61,736 nt of DNA from Chromatiales bacterium (GCA_029879245.1 JAOUQQ010000004.1:1-61736); one strand, 5' to 3'. Shown: positions 33,592 through 41,544, numbered from the stretch's first letter. Notes: generated by a model not told the origin, from the sequence alone. Numbers and translations: made by a program.

Positions 33592-34072
33592 ACAATTATT
33601 TCCCGTCGCCGTGGCGATGGTGGTACTCGCCTGCAGCGAGCAGGCAGAGGTGGTCGACCTTGGTCCGGTAGAGATGCCGGCTGAGCATGAGACGCTGGCC
33701 AATCCTGAACCTCAGCCAAAGGGGCCGCGTCAGGTGGTGGTGCCAGAGGAGCTGAAGGGTAAATACACCAGCGTGGTAATGAGGGTGCAACTGCCAAGGA
33801 TGGTCGAGTCGGTGAGCATAGAGCTGCCACTTAACGGTGAGCCGCAGTCGGGCGATTACGGTACCCTGCGGGTGCGCGACTACCTGCCCGCCTTTCTGAT
33901 CAGCGGCAATACCATCACCAGCGAGGGGCTGGAGGAGAGCAATCCCGCTATCTGGGCAGAGTGGCAACGGGATGGTCAGCCGGTCTTCGCCGGCTGGCTG
34001 TTTCGTGACTACCCAACCCTCAACCCGATGAAGCTACCGGAGCATCAGCTCATCTTCATCGGTGTGAAGTAA
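33575..34072 (+). CDS. Lipoprotein, possibly DUF2155-like
   Basis: A 165-residue protein with a lipoprotein signal (VAVAMVVLACSEQ, lipid on Cys20). The C-terminal half contains RVRDYLPAFLISG, PAIWAEWQRDGQPVFAGWLFRDYPTLNPMKLPEHQL, which resembles DUF2155 proteins with their FAGWMF..P.LNALEHP string. No catalytic residues are recognised. It sits between a CcsB gene and a TlpA/ResA-like gene, so a role around cytochrome maturation is likely only by position. Confidence 0.68.
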   Translation: MVNLVKQLFPVAVAMVVLACSEQAEVVDLGPVEMPAEHETLANPEPQPKGPRQVVVPEELKGKYTSVVMRVQLPRMVESVSIELPLNGEPQSGDYGTLRVRDYLPAFLISGNTITSEGLEESNPAIWAEWQRDGQPVFAGWLFRDYPTLNPMKLPEHQLIFIGVK

Positions 34073-34082
34073 CGGAGGGGTT

Positions 34083-34628
34083 ATGGTGGTAAAGCGATTA
34101 GCGATAGCCATTTTGCTGCTGCCTAGCCTGCTACTAAATGGCTGTGGCGATGAGGTGAAGGTGGTGGCGCCAAAGATTGGCGAGGCGGTGGCCGATGCCC
34201 GTTTTGTCGGCCTGGATGGAGGGGATACCTCCCTGGCGGAGCATAGCGGCAAGGTGGTGATGGTTCACTTCTGGGCCACCTGGTGTGCCCCATGCCGTAA
34301 GGAGATGCCGAGCCTGGAGCGACTGGCGCAAAAACTTGATAGCAGCAGATTTGCCCTGATCGGCGTCTCGGTGGATCAGGACATTAATCTGGTGAAGGAG
34401 TTCAAGCTTAAGTATGGCATCAAGTTCGCTAACCATATCGACCTCGATATGGACGTGGCGCAGGGGCAGTTTGGTGCCAGCGCCTTTCCAGAGAGCTTCC
34501 TGATCGGCCGTGATGGCAAGCTGGTGCGCCACATGATAGGTGAACACGACTGGGACACCCCGGCGATGATGCAGCTATTTAATGACGCCTACAGTGGCGT
34601 AGAGACCCGTTCTGGGGCCTACTGGTAA
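34083..34628 (+). CDS. TlpA/ResA-type thioredoxin lipoprotein
   Basis: A 181-residue lipoprotein (LLLNGCGDE) with a thioredoxin fold of the ResA/TlpA/CcmG group. The active site is WCAPC in HFWATWCAPCRKEMP, with the cis-Pro in ASAFPESFLI. These proteins reduce the Cys pair of apocytochrome heme sites so that heme can be attached, which makes it the expected third part of System II. It has a strong ribosome-binding site (GGAGGGG). Its stop overlaps the start of the monoheme cytochrome gene (TAATG). Confidence 0.9.
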   Translation: MVVKRLAIAILLLPSLLLNGCGDEVKVVAPKIGEAVADARFVGLDGGDTSLAEHSGKVVMVHFWATWCAPCRKEMPSLERLAQKLDSSRFALIGVSVDQDINLVKEFKLKYGIKFANHIDLDMDVAQGQFGASAFPESFLIGRDGKLVRHMIGEHDWDTPAMMQLFNDAYSGVETRSGAYW

Positions 34629-34921
34629 TGCGTACGCTGCTGGCCGCTCTGCTATGGTTGACACTCGTTAATGTCGAGGCGGGTGACCCATTTAATGGCC
34701 ACCGCATCTACGGTGAACACTGCCTGCAGTGTCACGGTGATGACGGCAGTGGCCTGTTGGTTGGGATCCCAGATTTTACGCGCGGCGAGGGGTTACTAAA
34801 ATCGGATCTGGAGCTGGTTGAGCAGCTCAAGCGCGGTGTGGGCACAATGCCCGCCTATCAGGGGCTGCTTAGTGAGAATGAGCTGGCCGATGTCATTACC
34901 TACACAAGAACCCTGCAATAA
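34628..34921 (+). CDS. Small monoheme cytochrome c
   Basis: A 97-residue class I cytochrome with a signal peptide (ends near NVEA-GD), one heme site (CLQCHGDDGSG) and a Met ligand in GVGTMPAYQGLLSENE, the usual plan of a small periplasmic carrier. It is translationally coupled to the thioredoxin gene by a 1-base overlap. It might supply or drain electrons for one of the other proteins of the region. Confidence 0.88.
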   Translation: MRTLLAALLWLTLVNVEAGDPFNGHRIYGEHCLQCHGDDGSGLLVGIPDFTRGEGLLKSDLELVEQLKRGVGTMPAYQGLLSENELADVITYTRTLQ

Positions 34922-34939
34922 ATTCCACGAGGGGAGAGG

Positions 34940-36055
34940 ATGAGAGGCAAGATAACTGGCGTTGTTGTGCTGGCGTTGCTGCTATTTGGTTGTAGTGACG
35001 ATGTCACCGAGTTGCCACCACAACAGGGTGGTGAGGTGAAAGCCGTTGCCCCAACCCAGGCTGCGGTGCGCTATAAACTGCTCGATACCTTTAATGTCGG
35101 TGAGAGTGTGGTGGCGCGCTCGTTGGCGCTGGAGGCGGCGACAAATACCCTCTGGGTGGGCACCTCGGGTGGGGTGATGGAGATCGACCTGACCACCCTG
35201 CAGCCGCGTAACACCTATACCCGTGACCACGGCCTGGCCAATGAGTATGTCTTCGGTATCTTTGTCGATTCACAGGGCAACAAGTGGTTCGGCACCAATG
35301 GCGGGGGTGTCTCACGCTTTAAGGGCGGGGAGTGGAAGACCTTCTTCCCGATGCACGGTCTGGCCGATTACTGGATCTACACCTTCACAGAGCAGGCCGA
35401 CGGTACCCTCTGGATCGGTACCTGGGCCGGCGCCAACAGCTACGACCCGAAGAGCGAAACCTTCAACACCTATGTGAAGGAGTTGATCAACGAGTGGGTC
35501 TACGGCCTCGATATCGACTCAAAGCAGCGTGTCTGGTTCGGTACCGAGGGCGGGGTCTCGATGTTTGATGGTAAGCAGTGGCGCGAGTGGAGCCACGACG
35601 ATGGGATGGGAGCGCCAAATAGCGAGGCACTGCCTGCCAGTACCAATACCGGACTCGGTACCCGCTCGCGGCACGACCTGACCACCCTGCAGCTCGGCTC
35701 GAGAACCTATAATCCCAACTACGTCTTTTCCGTGCTGGTCGATGAGAGGGACCATGTCTGGGTGGGCACTTGGGGTGGCGGGGTTTCGCGTTTCGACGGC
35801 GAGAAGTGGCACAACCTGACAACTGCCGATGGCCTGGCGGGGAATATCGTCTACAGCATCGAACGTGATCGGGAGGGGGCCTTCTGGTTTGGTACCGATG
35901 CGGGGTTGTCGCGTTACGATGGCAGCAACTGGCAGAGCTTTAACACCGGCAACGGGCTGGCCGGCAATCATGTCTATGCAATTCAGCTTAGTACTGGCGG
36001 TGAGATTTGGGCGGCGACACAGGGTGGTGTCTCACGCCTCGGTACACAGCAGTAG
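34940..36055 (+). CDS. Reg_prop-type beta-propeller lipoprotein
   Basis: A 371-residue protein with a lipoprotein signal (VVVLALLLFGCSD) and about seven repeats of the type found in the sensor part of two-component regulator propellers: LWVGTSGGVMEID, KWFGTNGGGVSRFKGG, LWIGTWAGANSYD, VWFGTEGGVSMFDG, VWVGTWGGGVSRFDG, FWFGTDAGLSRYDG and IWAATQGGVSRL. No kinase or DNA-binding domain is attached. It is closely similar to the next protein. A surface-exposed binding or scaffolding function is likely; the partner is unknown. Confidence 0.85.
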   Translation: MRGKITGVVVLALLLFGCSDDVTELPPQQGGEVKAVAPTQAAVRYKLLDTFNVGESVVARSLALEAATNTLWVGTSGGVMEIDLTTLQPRNTYTRDHGLANEYVFGIFVDSQGNKWFGTNGGGVSRFKGGEWKTFFPMHGLADYWIYTFTEQADGTLWIGTWAGANSYDPKSETFNTYVKELINEWVYGLDIDSKQRVWFGTEGGVSMFDGKQWREWSHDDGMGAPNSEALPASTNTGLGTRSRHDLTTLQLGSRTYNPNYVFSVLVDERDHVWVGTWGGGVSRFDGEKWHNLTTADGLAGNIVYSIERDREGAFWFGTDAGLSRYDGSNWQSFNTGNGLAGNHVYAIQLSTGGEIWAATQGGVSRLGTQQ

Positions 36056-36081
36056 ATAATAAAGAGTGGTAAGGGGGAAAG

Positions 36082-37332
36082 ATGAATATTGATATGAAGG
36101 GGGCGGCGATCATCGCCGTTGCCACCGCGGGGATCGCTGCCGGTGCCTATACGCTGGGTAAACAGCAGGGGGGCAATAAAGGGGTAACGCCACAGGCGAG
36201 CGCTCCATTGAGCAGTGCCCCGGCGCCACAGGTGGCGACGGGACTTCCCTCCGCCCACCCTAGCATCGATGCCCCGGCAGCCACTGGAACGGCCACCGCG
36301 GGGGCCGACCCCAACGCAGCGTTTACCCACTTTCGCGTAGGCAATCGCAACGTAAAGAGTATCTATGCCGATGGCGATCTGATGTGGATCGGTACCTCCG
36401 GTGGGGTGATCCGCTACGATGTCAAAACTGATCAATACAAGCTCTTCGACAACCGCAGTGGTCTGCTCTCAAACGGTGTCTTCTATGTTGGAAAACTGGG
36501 TGAGCGGATCGCCATCGGTACCTATGGTGGCGGTCTCTCGCTACTCGATCCGCGGACCGAGCAGTGGAGTAACTACAATGTCCCCCATGGCCTCGCCGAT
36601 GCCTTTGTTTACGAAGTGCTTGAGGCCGCCAATGGGGATCTCTGGATTGCCACCTGGTCGGGTGCCAATCGCATTCGTGGCGGCAGGCTGGATGATCGAG
36701 GCGCATGGGATACCTACACCGTTGAGAACACCTCAGGTGGTCTGCCCAATGACTGGGTCTACGGGCTTGATGAGGGGCCGGATGGTACCATCTGGCTCGG
36801 TACCGAGGGGGGGCTGGCCCGATTTAAAGATGGCAAGTGGGAGAACTGGCAGCACGCAGATGGTCTGGGTGAGAAATACGATCTGGTGAAGGGGGATATC
36901 CAGTTCACTAACGACCCGGGCAAGGCCTCCAGCCACCATGCGCGGCAGAAGAGTGAACAGGGGCTGGAGAATGTCGATATCGCCTATAACCCCAACTACA
37001 TCATCTCAATGGCGGTAGATAAAGAGGGTGTGGTCTGGTGCGGCACCTGGGGGGGCGGCCTGGCCCGCTTTGACAACGGTAAGTGGAGAAACTTCACCGT
37101 AAAGGATGGCCTGCCCGCTAACCACATCTTTATGTTGCGTGAGGATGAGGCGGGCCAGCTCTGGGTGGGTACCAGCGGTGGTCTGGTCGCCTTTAAAGAG
37201 GGGCAATCGAAAGTCTACACCACTGCAGATGGACTCTTTTCCAACAACGTCTTCTCCATGGCGGAGGGGCCAAACAACAGTCGCTGGGTCGGCAGTTACG
37301 GCGGTGTTGCCCGTATCGTTGCGTTGCAGTAA
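36082..37332 (+). CDS. Membrane-anchored Reg_prop-type beta-propeller protein
   Basis: A 416-residue paralogue of the preceding lipoprotein. Instead of a lipobox it has an N-terminal hydrophobic segment (about 6-22) followed by a Pro/Ala/Ser-rich linker (about 30-80), so it is probably anchored in the inner membrane or cleaved. Blades include MWIGTSGGVIRYD, AIGTYGGGLSLLD, WIATWSGANRIRGG, IWLGTEGGLARFKDG, VWCGTWGGGLARFDNG and LWVGTSGGLVAFKEG. The two propellers could occupy different membranes of one complex; this is inference. A hairpin terminator follows. Confidence 0.84.
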   Translation: MNIDMKGAAIIAVATAGIAAGAYTLGKQQGGNKGVTPQASAPLSSAPAPQVATGLPSAHPSIDAPAATGTATAGADPNAAFTHFRVGNRNVKSIYADGDLMWIGTSGGVIRYDVKTDQYKLFDNRSGLLSNGVFYVGKLGERIAIGTYGGGLSLLDPRTEQWSNYNVPHGLADAFVYEVLEAANGDLWIATWSGANRIRGGRLDDRGAWDTYTVENTSGGLPNDWVYGLDEGPDGTIWLGTEGGLARFKDGKWENWQHADGLGEKYDLVKGDIQFTNDPGKASSHHARQKSEQGLENVDIAYNPNYIISMAVDKEGVVWCGTWGGGLARFDNGKWRNFTVKDGLPANHIFMLREDEAGQLWVGTSGGLVAFKEGQSKVYTTADGLFSNNVFSMAEGPNNSRWVGSYGGVARIVALQ

Positions 37333-37348
37333 TCCCACAAAAGAGAGA

Positions 37349-37365
37349 CCGCACCGATGGTGCGG
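37349..37365. terminator. Bidirectional intrinsic terminator between convergent propeller genes
   Basis: CCGCACC and GGTGCGG form a perfect 7-bp stem with a 3-base loop. The minus-strand side is followed by TCTCTCTTTT and the plus-strand side by CCTTCTGGTTT. It sits between the stops of the 36082 and 37394 genes. Confidence 0.7.
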
Positions 37366-37393
37366 CCTTCTGGTTTATCGAGAGACTCCTTTA

Positions 37394-38482
37394 CTACTTC
37401 TCCGGCTTGATGCCGGCAAAGCCCTCCTCCTTTTTCATCGCATAGGGACGAAAGATCTCAACCTTGCCGTAGAATTGGTCAACCACATAGATCCTACCAT
37501 CCTCATCCACATCGATCCCCGCCAGCAGACCGAACTTGGCGGGTTCATTGACCTCACCTCTGCCGCCGATAAACATCAACAGCTCACCACTATTATTAAA
37601 GATCTGAAAATTGCTGAAGGAGGCGTCGGTAACGTAGATATTCCCCTCACCATCGACCGCAAGCCCTTTGGGACGGGCAAACTGACCAAAGCGAATCCCC
37701 ACCTCACCAAAGGTGGAGTGGAACTTGTCGTTTTCATCAAAGCGCTGCACACGGAAGTTTCCGCTATCCATGATGTAGGTGTTGCCTTTGGCATCAGCAT
37801 CGATCATTAGCGGTAGATTGAACTCCCCCTCTTCGACTCCGCGTTTACCGATGGTAGCAAGGCGTTTGCCGCTGTTGGCATCGTAGACCTGCACGCGATG
37901 GTTCTGACTACTTACCCCGCCGGTATCTACTACATAGACCCTTGAGCCGGAGACGGCAAGACCCGCCGGGCGATCGAGATCGGCCTTGCCGGCAAAGGCA
38001 CGCAGGTAGTTACCATCGGCGCTGTAGACGGCGACGCGATGAGCTCCATTGTCGAGTACAAAGACCTCTCCGTTTTCCGCCACATCAATGCCGATCGGTT
38101 TAAACAGCGCCCCCTTACCTTCGGTGCCAAAGATTTTGAAACGCTTTCCAGGAATGTCAAACATCACCACACCACGGTGAATGGTATCGCTGACGTAGAC
38201 GCGTCCCTGGTGTACTGCTACATCGTACGGTTTAGCCAGCCCTTTGACCTTTTTACTCTGACCGGTGGCAAAGAATTTGAATTTATCAGCACTACTCAAA
38301 CCTTCGACATCGGCACTACTCATCAGGGTGCGATCATAGATGTAGCGAGGTGTCTCCGGTTCGGCAGGGAATATCGGTGGCTCAAACTCCTTTTGCGGGG
38401 CTGCACAACCTGCTGCCAGCAGGATGAGAAGTAATGATAGCGGGCCGATAGATTTTCTTAGTTGGTATGGCAGGTTATGCAT
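37394..38482 (-). CDS. NHL-repeat beta-propeller lipoprotein
   Basis: A 362-residue protein from the ATG at 38480-38482, which is preceded by GGGGGAGA. The lipoprotein signal reads LSLLLILLAAGCAAP. About six NHL blades follow, for example VYVSDTIHRGVVMFD, GEVFVLDNGAHRVAVYS, SRVYVVDTGG, GNTYIMDSGNFRVQRFD, GNIYVTDASFSNFQIF and GRIYVVDQFYGKVEIF. It is the closest relative in this window of the NHL lipoprotein at 23603. Its start lies inside the 3' end of the pentaheme cytochrome gene (25-base overlap), so the two are translated as a unit. Confidence 0.87.
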   Translation of the reverse strand: MHNLPYQLRKSIGPLSLLLILLAAGCAAPQKEFEPPIFPAEPETPRYIYDRTLMSSADVEGLSSADKFKFFATGQSKKVKGLAKPYDVAVHQGRVYVSDTIHRGVVMFDIPGKRFKIFGTEGKGALFKPIGIDVAENGEVFVLDNGAHRVAVYSADGNYLRAFAGKADLDRPAGLAVSGSRVYVVDTGGVSSQNHRVQVYDANSGKRLATIGKRGVEEGEFNLPLMIDADAKGNTYIMDSGNFRVQRFDENDKFHSTFGEVGIRFGQFARPKGLAVDGEGNIYVTDASFSNFQIFNNSGELLMFIGGRGEVNEPAKFGLLAGIDVDEDGRIYVVDQFYGKVEIFRPYAMKKEEGFAGIKPEK

Positions 38483-39264
38483 AGTGTCTCCCCCTCTGTG
38501 CGTAACATCATCGGTGAATCCGGGTTGTGAATATCGTGACAGGTGGCGCACTCGATGTTCCCGTCAAACAGTTTTACCCCGTTTTTAAATCCCTGTGGTG
38601 AGTCTGCGGCACGAAATCCCTTGATGCTGAGATCCAGGCCGGCATAACGAATAGAGATGGGGTGGTCGTTTCTTAAATCAGTTCCTATTGCCTTCATCTT
38701 TATGTTGTGTGCTACCGCGCCATCATGACACTTACCGCAGCTTTGCAGGTTATCGGCATCACTAAGCCGCATATGTAGTGACATATCAATGCCACTCTGC
38801 CAGCTTTGCGGCTTATGTATCACCCGGTCAACAGCCAGCGTGCCGTCGTGACAGGAGAGGCAGAGCAGGCTTATGTCATTGGGGCGACTCGGCGTGGAGT
38901 CAAAATTGCGGCTGCTGTAGAGTTCGTACTTAGTGGTGTCGGGACGGACCCGGTTCCATCCGGCGATCTGCCCAGGCACTGGTGCTGCGAGCTCTTTTTC
39001 TGGCGGCAGGTGACAATAGACGCAGGCATTTTCAAAATCGCTGTATGCCACACCTTCCATTGCGGCTGCGCCGGCACGTTGGTTAAGTGTGGTCAGGTCA
39101 TGTTTTGACCCCAGAATTCGGTTCATGTCGGCGGTGTCTGCGGCGGTTGCGGACGTGATGAATAGCGTGCATATTACCGCCGCTGCAGTACCCGCTCTTC
39201 TCCTGCGCAGGGGGCGATTAATATCCGAGAAGAACCTTTGTGTATGCAAATGAGAGTGCCTCAT
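38458..39264 (-). CDS. Pentaheme cytochrome c, secreted
   Basis: Five CXXCH sites are seen: CVYCH, CLSCH, CGKCH, CATCH and CITCH. The first part (ILGSKHDLTTLNQ, CVYCH, WNRV, YELY, CLSCHDG and LRNDHPIS) is the same module as in the cytochromes at 15435 and 24637. From the ATG at 39264 the length is 268 residues, with an Arg-rich stretch (RPLRRRRAG) before a hydrophobic signal segment ending near TSATA-AD. The start is uncertain: in-frame starts at 39294 and 39333 are possible and none has a strong ribosome-binding site. It shares a divergent promoter region with the multi-domain cytochrome at 39490. Confidence 0.83.
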   Translation of the reverse strand: MRHSHLHTQRFFSDINRPLRRRRAGTAAAVICTLFITSATAADTADMNRILGSKHDLTTLNQRAGAAAMEGVAYSDFENACVYCHLPPEKELAAPVPGQIAGWNRVRPDTTKYELYSSRNFDSTPSRPNDISLLCLSCHDGTLAVDRVIHKPQSWQSGIDMSLHMRLSDADNLQSCGKCHDGAVAHNIKMKAIGTDLRNDHPISIRYAGLDLSIKGFRAADSPQGFKNGVKLFDGNIECATCHDIHNPDSPMMLRTEGETLCITCHTN

Positions 39265-39430
39265 CCGTGCAATCAATGGGGAGGCTCTCTCCATCACAAT
39301 GCAGGAAATTTCTACGGCAACCTCTACAATCAATCCCTGCTCAATTGAGGCCGTTCGCAGCGTCTCTCTTACGACGGTGAGCGCCTCACGCGCTATTGAG
39401 GTAACCTTACGCTTTAGACTCCATATAGTC

Positions 39431-39445
39431 TGGTATACTATACCA
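39431..39445. promoter_or_regulatory. 15-bp palindrome in a divergent promoter region
   Basis: TGGTATACTATACCA is a perfect palindrome with 7-base arms. It contains TATACT (39434-39439), which resembles a -10 element for the plus-strand gene at 39490. The site lies 45 bases before that start and about 165 bases from the opposite cytochrome start. An operator overlapping a promoter is the likely reading; the regulator is unknown. Confidence 0.4.
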
Positions 39446-39489
39446 ACATAAATAATAATGCCATTGAGTCACAACCGATTACTAACATT

Positions 39490-40569
39490 ATGATTTCACT
39501 ATCTACATCGGCAAAATGGCTGCTTGCTATAGGCGTGTTGCTCTCTACCAGCCTCGCCTATGCTGAGGAGAAGAACGGGACCAACGCCCCCCTGCTCTAC
39601 CACAACTACTGTTCGGTCTGTCATGGTGATCGTGGCAACGGGCAGAGCAAGGCCAATATGGCACTCAATCCGCCACCACGTGACTTTGGTTCAGCCTCCT
39701 CCAGGCGTGAGTTGACACGCGAGCGGATCATTCATGCCATTGCCAACGGGCGACCCAATACTGCAATGGTCGGATGGAGCAGTCAGCTTAGTGGGAAGGA
39801 GACCGCGGCGCTGGCCGATTATTTGCTGGAGAACTTTATCCACCCGCAGGATGTGGTGGCAAAACACCCAGGAAAGTCGATCTATGAGCAGAACTGCGCA
39901 GTGTGTCATGGTGATTACGGCAGTGGCGGGCGCTGGACTACGGGGATGAATATTCAGCCGCGGGACTTTACCTCGGAGCGCGGCCGCAGCCTGAGCCGCG
40001 AGACGATGCTCGATGCGGTTCGTAATGGCCGTCCCGGCACGGCGATGGCACCGTTCCGCGATCAGCTCTCGGCCGAGCAGATGGGCGATGTGGTCGACTA
40101 CATCCGTGTCGCCTTTATGTCACTGCCCGAAGAGATTGAGGGGCTATCCGGTACCTACGCGCACGGTAAGGTGGCGCCGGCGGACAGTTCCACCTCAAAG
40201 GAGGCTGAAAAGCCCGTCAATATGAATGCCCCAATGCCACGCGGACTTAAGGGGAACCTGGTAGCTGGGCGCGACTTCTACATGGGCAACTGTTTTACCT
40301 GTCATGGGGTGAAGGGTGACGGCCAGGGGCCACGCGCCTATTTCATTCGCCCCAAGCCGGCCAACTTTTTCGATGAAAAGTACCAGCAGGGATTTAACCG
40401 AGAGGCGATCTTCAACGCCATTCGTGATGGCAAGCTGGGTACCGAGATGCCCGCCTGGGGCAAGGTGCTGAATGAGCAGCAGCTCGCCGATATCACCGAG
40501 TTTGTCTTCCGTGCCTACATACAGCGCGATCAGGGCGTCATCAGTGGTGAGGAGAAAAAAAAAGAGTAG
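39490..40569 (+). CDS. Triheme class I cytochrome c; probably the N-terminal half of a hexaheme protein
   Basis: A 359-residue product with a signal peptide (ends near LAYA-EE) and three tandem cytochrome c domains of about 100 residues: CSVCHGDRGNG, CAVCHGDYGSG and CFTCHGVKGDG. Each is followed by R.R.ETML.A..NGRPGTAM-type sequence containing the Met ligand. The frame ends at a TAG two codons after a run of nine A (40555-40563). The reading frame shifted by -1 continues without a break into three more cytochrome domains of the same kind. Either the gene is a broken or phase-variable hexaheme cytochrome, or the ribosome or polymerase slips on the A run, or an A was miscalled. The domains look like those of electron-accepting cytochromes in dissimilatory respiration. 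Confidence 0.85.
   Translation: MISLSTSAKWLLAIGVLLSTSLAYAEEKNGTNAPLLYHNYCSVCHGDRGNGQSKANMALNPPPRDFGSASSRRELTRERIIHAIANGRPNTAMVGWSSQLSGKETAALADYLLENFIHPQDVVAKHPGKSIYEQNCAVCHGDYGSGGRWTTGMNIQPRDFTSERGRSLSRETMLDAVRNGRPGTAMAPFRDQLSAEQMGDVVDYIRVAFMSLPEEIEGLSGTYAHGKVAPADSSTSKEAEKPVNMNAPMPRGLKGNLVAGRDFYMGNCFTCHGVKGDGQGPRAYFIRPKPANFFDEKYQQGFNREAIFNAIRDGKLGTEMPAWGKVLNEQQLADITEFVFRAYIQRDQGVISGEEKKKE
40555..40563 (+). other. A9 homopolymer at the frame change (possible slippage site)
   Basis: Nine A in a row encode Lys-Lys-Lys in the zero frame (AAA AAA AAA GAG TAG). A -1 slip, or one extra A in the transcript or genome, joins the upstream cytochrome to the downstream frame. The site offers A_AAA_AAA heptamers suitable for -1 slipping and is directly preceded by GAGGAG. 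A sequencing error in the homopolymer gives the same picture. Confidence 0.55.
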
Positions 40570-41492
40570 CGACTGAGGAGGCGGCGGTACGCCATGAGCG
40601 CGGCCGTCACATCTACAACTTCCGCTGCTACTATTGTCACGGCTACTCCGGTGACGCGAAAACCCTCGCCACCACCTTTCTCGCCCCGCCACCGCGCAAC
40701 TTCAGCGCTACCCCTCTGGATGTAGTGAGTCGTGAGCAGATGCTGGATGCGGTGCGCAACGGCCGCCCCGGTACGGCGATGAAGTCGTTCAGCAATATGC
40801 TCACCCCTGAAGAGGAGGGGCTGGTGGTCGACTTTATCCGCCGCGAGTTTATGGAACAGGGGGCGATGAATACCCGCTACCACACCGCCGAGAATGGCTG
40901 GCCCGACCACCAGCGCTATAAGGTTGCCTACCCCTTTGCCCTTGGCACCCTCGCGTTAGACACCCCGGACGGGGAGTTGAGCGAGGAGCAGCGGCGCGGC
41001 AAGCGGCTCTTTCTTACCAGTTGTATCAGCTGCCATGACCGTGCCCGGGTCAATGAAGAGGGAGAGGTATGGGACAGACAGGCGGTCTCATTTCCGCGAC
41101 GTCACTATTCGCACCGCGATGAGAATCCTGCCCCTACCCCTGATACGCTAACAGGCGCTACCCCTTACGCGATTCATGATATCCCCCCCAGGCTGGAGGG
41201 GTTGAGTGAAGAGGAGAGGGAGGGAGAGCGCCTGTTTCAGGCTAACTGTGCCTTCTGTCACGCGGCCGACGGCACCGGTAAGAACTGGATTGGCACCTTT
41301 CTGGAGCCCCATGCGCGTGATCTGACCGATCCGCAGATTATGGGTAGTATGAGCCGCGAGCGGATGCGAATGACGATTGAGGAGGGCTTGCCCGCTACCT
41401 CAATGCCTGCATGGAAACAGGTGCTCTCGAGCGAAGAGATCACCGCGATAATCGCCTACGTTAACCTCGCCTTTCATCCCCTGCGCAATTAG
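40563..41492 (+). CDS. C-terminal half of the frame-split hexaheme cytochrome (three heme domains)
   Basis: This frame encodes about 309 residues with heme sites CYYCH (from 40626), CISCH and CAFCH and the same NGRPGTAM-type Met regions as the gene upstream. It has no signal peptide. Its first possible start codon, a GTG at 40725, lies 85 bases after the first heme site, so it cannot be an independent secreted cytochrome with all three domains. It is therefore best read as the continuation of the 39490 gene through the A9 run, giving a protein of about 667 residues and six hemes. If only the GTG is used, the product would be a cytoplasmic fragment. Confidence 0.72.
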   Translation, partial: RVATEEAAVRHERGRHIYNFRCYYCHGYSGDAKTLATTFLAPPPRNFSATPLDVVSREQMLDAVRNGRPGTAMKSFSNMLTPEEEGLVVDFIRREFMEQGAMNTRYHTAENGWPDHQRYKVAYPFALGTLALDTPDGELSEEQRRGKRLFLTSCISCHDRARVNEEGEVWDRQAVSFPRRHYSHRDENPAPTPDTLTGATPYAIHDIPPRLEGLSEEEREGERLFQANCAFCHAADGTGKNWIGTFLEPHARDLTDPQIMGSMSRERMRMTIEEGLPATSMPAWKQVLSSEEITAIIAYVNLAFHPLRN

Positions 41493-41544
41493 GCGTAGCA
41501 ACGTATAATGATGAGAGCAACCAAATAAACAGACAGAGAGTCCT

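Noticed and set aside
32572-33702. Long open frame antisense to the second CcsB gene
   Set aside because: It is a shadow of a strongly conserved gene in a G+C-rich region; its Gly/His/Gln-rich translation has no domain or signal.
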